A DNA stretch of 64,000 nucleotides, taken from the NCBI GenBank assembly GCA_036971715.1, contig JAVHJL010000002.1, positions 1,210,501-1,274,500 of the forward strand, in the 5' to 3' direction. A program made the position numbers and the translations under genes. The notes beneath the pieces were generated by a model, which saw only the letters and a program-made list of their open reading frames with translations, ran no database searches and was not told the DNA's origin. This stretch comes from Arthrobotrys musiformis (Eukaryota; Ascomycota; Orbiliomycetes; Orbiliales; Orbiliaceae). Below are positions 60,301-64,000 of this stretch, piece by piece (position 1 is the stretch's first letter; every line of letters begins with the position of its first letter).

Positions 60301-63300
60301 GATATCTCTTCAACCGGTTAGTGTCGACGCTCTGAAATTACCCAAACAGCGCCCCAGGCTGCCTTCCCGTCCTTTCTAACCCGTTCTTCTCCCTTTGTAG
60401 ACGACGTCTCTGGGAAGCCACCGTCGGCTTCTGCATCACGTTGGGCTGATGCCTGGAGGATTTCAGAATATCAAGGTCCCATCTTATGAATGAAAGTGGG
60501 TCTAGTTAGCCCTTGCATGCATCATTCCTGCCAGAGAATGTCTCTGATCTAAGACCTTTTTCAATATCTGCAATATCGAGTCTCCAATAATCCGAACTGC
60601 GGGATTTGGCTCTCCTTACAAGTGGAGATCCTCATGGGGAAGATCTCTGGTTGGGCGGAATGCACCTTTGCCATGTGCCCAGCCGAACAACCACGTTTTT
60701 TTTTGGTCCGAATCGGGTGGCGACAAATGCAGAGACTCCTCCCATTTCCCATGCGTCGACGCAGTGTGGTGGTACCCGCTGATTAACCAACCAACTTGCG
60801 GGGTCGAACTAGTCTTTGGTACAAGCGAGAATATGTCTCTAATGATATATCAGCTTGTACTAGAACGGCGCATATCTCTAGGCATCGAGATCGAGAAGGC
60901 TAAAGGGGAGCTTTCGAACGTATGTACGCCAGGCAAACTGCTAGGTACTATTCGATCATTCGATCCCGACGCCCAAAGTGCTAAGGGTTTCAGGCAGTAT
61001 TCGCCGTCAATATAGACCCACGGTACCTGCAGATGATTTTCGTTGATTCGAAAGTCTGCGCGTTTGCGTACCAGGCTTTTGTCTATCAGAGCAAGCACCG
61101 TGCATATGATCGTCAATATCGGCACCCTCGGTATCGGACGGATCCGTGCGTATTACCAAATCGCTCTTCAATACCAACGCACAAATATTTCAAACACTTT
61201 TTGGGGTCTATCAGGAAATCCTAGTTCGCAGTGATGATTAGGCATCAGAGGTGCCCCGATTATCATGGTAGTAATTTCAGATAAATCACATCGAGCCGTG
61301 GCCAGTGCGCTGAAACTTAACGGTCAATGTTGATTGTGAGTGCGTGTACATACATGTACAGGATGTATGTATGTTCACGGGCTTCTTCGGGAACGAGCAC
61401 TCGCGTGCTCAGAGGTCCCCAGGAGATCTAAAACGGCAGGAGGCACCAGTTCCAAAAAAAAGTGGGTCCAAAGGAAATAGACTGGTGTGGATACAATTGC
61501 GACAATGAAACAATCCCCACAGCCAAAGATTGTTCTTCTAGAGAAGCTCTAGAAGCTATTTCGGCGCATGAATTGTCAACTGCACCTGCATGGGGTGAGC
61601 TTCAAGCCATCAGACGCCTCCTCAGTCTATAACTTCCAAAACCGCCCGCACACGTATGTAAGTATGTACCTACATACAATTATAACTTTTAATAAACCGT
61701 TTTTTTTATCTCCTTATTTCCGTTACACGGCTGTACAAATCTGAAATTGATTGGCACAGAATGTCGAATCTATTTGCGTGGAAGGACGAAAGTAGTCAGT
61801 GCGGCAGAGGCGAATGACAGGCTGTGACAAGCCTAAGTGAAACTGCAGCTGGAACATTACCACACACGCAACACACGCACTACGAGCAAAAAAGAAACTC
61901 AATGCGACGGGACCACACACCTCCCGCATATTGACAGGTCCATTTTGTATGTCCCTTTTTTTTTTTTTTACTAGTGTTGTATCTCGAAAGGAGATCAATC
62001 TCGTCTACGTATTTATAGAAGATAACAATTTTATCATTTTTTAATTTACGATACAAGTCTTGTGATTGTTTGCGTCCGAAATGTGGAGATCGTTCCAGCC
62101 TTAACTGTCCGGATGTGCATATGCTGAATCCCATATATATATCTCACTATCAAAAAGTTCCCGCGAGTGAGGCTTGGCCAGGCTAATCGCTCATGCCGGA
62201 GCACCGTATCAAGCACGGCTTCTCGGGCGGTGTCAACTGTCGTGAGGCAAAACAATATGGGCTGTACATGTCCTGATTCGAATGAAAGAGGTCAAGATCG
62301 AAAGGTCTCAATTCGGGCTGCCCATGAGACATTTCCGTTTTTTCTCAACTTCCATGCATTGCCTTGTATATCAAGCGAGGAAAAGAGTTTACGGTGAGAC
62401 CTGTTTTGGACCAATCCGCATTAACGACTGGCTTCGCATAACTGACTTCCATGTTGTACCTTAGGACTCAAAAATTCCAGGGCGAGCTGTTACTGCGCAG
62501 CTGCCCTTACGAATCCCATCGCCCCTTGACCCTGCAGGTCCGGAGGCCAAGACCGAACCGTTGGCTGTCGCTTGCTCATCTGAGAAGCTGATGATAGCTG
62601 CCATCGACGCTTTGCCATAGGAAGGACTTTGTGCGACAAGCGATTTACCTTAGACTGGTCTAGCCCCACAAATACGGTTTTGACGGTGCGCCCCGTCGCA
62701 TTTGAAATTATCGGAATGGGACCTCGATGGCAATTACCAGGGCGTAACGCTGAGTTATCCACTCAAACCACACCTGCTGCCTTGAGTTAGGGAAGCACAC
62801 GACAGAGGATCGGTACCTGTGCGATATGACGGTATTCCCCTTGAGGATTACCCCAGGATCCTGCACGACATCCACACCGTATTTTTTATTTGGCCCAGGA
62901 TTTCCCAACATGTCGGCTGTCGGGGCATTTCCAGACGCCTAATACGCCAACAGACAATAGTCGAGGAAAATAATTCCGGGTCCATGTCCTGCCTCTAACG
63001 TCTTCGCACTCGCATCCGGGCAATTTCAATAATCCACTTGTCTCTTCAGGTACCTCCTCACCACCCCTGCTGCAACGGCTCGCTCTCTCCGTCCCCCTTC
63101 AACGGCCACATACCCAATCGTTTCAACCAAAGGATGATCAAGAAGAACTCTCAAACATCTGCTATACCGTCTTCAATAATCCGCTCTCATGTATAGAGGG
63201 CTGGAGGTCAGATTAATGTTCCACCTCCAAGCTCGCTAGGCTCCACTATCCCATCATTCGTCCACAAAGACTCCTTCACCCATGACCATTCTCCACAAAT

Positions 63301-64000
63301 TCCGTTATTTCCAACCTTTCAAGATTCGATGAAATTGGAGGATACTATATTCAGTCCGTCTTTCTGCAGGAAAAGCTGAAGGGGGACCCACTTTTCCTAG
63401 CTCTCCACAGTTGAGCACACGTTAACCGTGGATCCACCGGCGCTGCAGAAAGCTGAAAACAAGGAAGAAGAAGAAAAAAAACAATCACATCGGCAAAAAA
63501 GGTAAGATGTCAAAAACCCGCAAGATCATATGCTCCTGCACACACCATGCATGTCAATTTTACCAAATAAAACATAAATGTAAAAGAAAAAGGGCACTAT
63601 GCCTCTTTTTATCAAAGACATCAGTTCCCGACCCTTGTCAGATGGCCCTCCACGCCATTCCCTGCTGCAATGCAAGCACGGCTGCAAGGGCCGTCCAATC
63701 AGTAGGGCCTGTCGATACATGCATTAACCTCGTACGCCACCACTCTGTGTAGCCCATTTAAAATTCCGAAGTGTAACTTATGTATGTAAAATGTACCTAG
63801 AATTAGCCCGAGCTAATCCGATGAATCAACAGGATCGAATTTGATCAATTGAACACTAGTACTTCCTATCATTCCCCATCCATCACGCCCCCCCTTCACC
63901 ATTTTGGCACATATTTACCAAGCCTTGCTTAAACCTGGAAAATATACTCCAATGACGGTAGGGGAGAGGGTACCCCACCTATGAGTTGTTCATTGGATTA

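Larger units (their letters stand above)
54215..64000. other. 9.8-kb region without a supported gene
   Basis: The first 1.5 kb is probably the upstream and leader region of the Zn2Cys6 gene, purine-rich on the plus strand. Beyond it I find only short open frames (60-130 codons, for example 59840-60217 plus, 60668-61015 plus and 60850-61125 minus) that overlap one another and carry no known motif. A hairpin-rich segment (55686-55883), a 12-bp inverted repeat (57182-57307), a 24-nt poly(A) run (56794-56817) and small hairpins near 61348 and 61662 are the only structure seen. No tRNA, 5S rRNA or mobile-element gene was recognised. Confidence 0.5.

Noticed and set aside
60850..61125. 91-codon minus frame
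   Set aside because: Reads smoothly but shows no motif and overlaps a similar-sized plus frame; kept as unassigned spacer.

Overview
The window looks like nuclear DNA of a filamentous ascomycete (Pezizomycotina). This rests on three things seen here: most genes are split by short introns (50-100 nt, GT...AG, with CTAAC/CTGAC branch points close to the 3' end), several protein families are typical of fungi (Zn2Cys6 regulator, Dnt1/Net1-type nucleolar protein, Rsm23-type mS29, a DH-BAR-SH3 exchange factor), and long pyrimidine- or purine-rich leaders carry long poly(A)/poly(T) runs. I cannot place it more finely. All exon joins below were made by eye from reading frame, splice signals and family knowledge.

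Layout. 1-1070: end of the 60S assembly factor RSA4 (+). 1586-2423: ER sulfhydryl oxidase ERV2 (+), five exons including a 9-nt exon that carries the active site. 3394-5751: RhoGAP protein (-). 5752-10248: 4.5 kb of low-complexity spacer. 10249-11949: LYAR-type zinc-finger nucleolar protein (+). 12847-14408: branched-chain aminotransferase (+), with what looks like an AT-AC intron. 14901-16157: BET2, Rab geranylgeranyltransferase beta (+). 16685-17360: RRS1 (-), divergent from the mitoribosomal GTPase-like protein mS29/RSM23 (+, 17864-20143) across a 503-bp shared promoter. 21687-27312: a 1815-residue Rho GEF (DH-BAR-SH3, -). 27313-32198: 4.9 kb gene-poor spacer. 32199-36448: complete telomerase reverse transcriptase (TERT, +, seven exons). 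36757-37665: Cys-rich, Ser/Thr-rich protein with a GPI-like tail (-). 38841-42490: acidic Dnt1/Net1-like nucleolar protein (-). 43246-45972: FAR-17a/AIG1-like membrane protein (-), with introns far longer than any others here. 51559-54214: Zn2Cys6 transcription factor (-). 45973-51558 and 54215-64000 hold no gene I can support.

The set is mostly housekeeping. Four genes serve ribosome synthesis or the mitoribosome (RSA4, LYAR-like, RRS1, mS29), two have opposite roles on Rho GTPases (GAP and GEF), two touch chromosome or rDNA maintenance (TERT, Dnt1-like), and the rest act in secretion, redox folding and amino-acid metabolism. No mobile element, CRISPR array or foreign gene cluster was recognised. 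The most unusual signals are in RNA processing: an AT-AC intron, micro-exons of 9 and 26 nt, four ERV2 introns of identical length, a gene with 231-1065 nt introns and hairpins placed between branch point and 3' splice site, and a hairpin-dense segment near 55.7 kb that could be a structured RNA.
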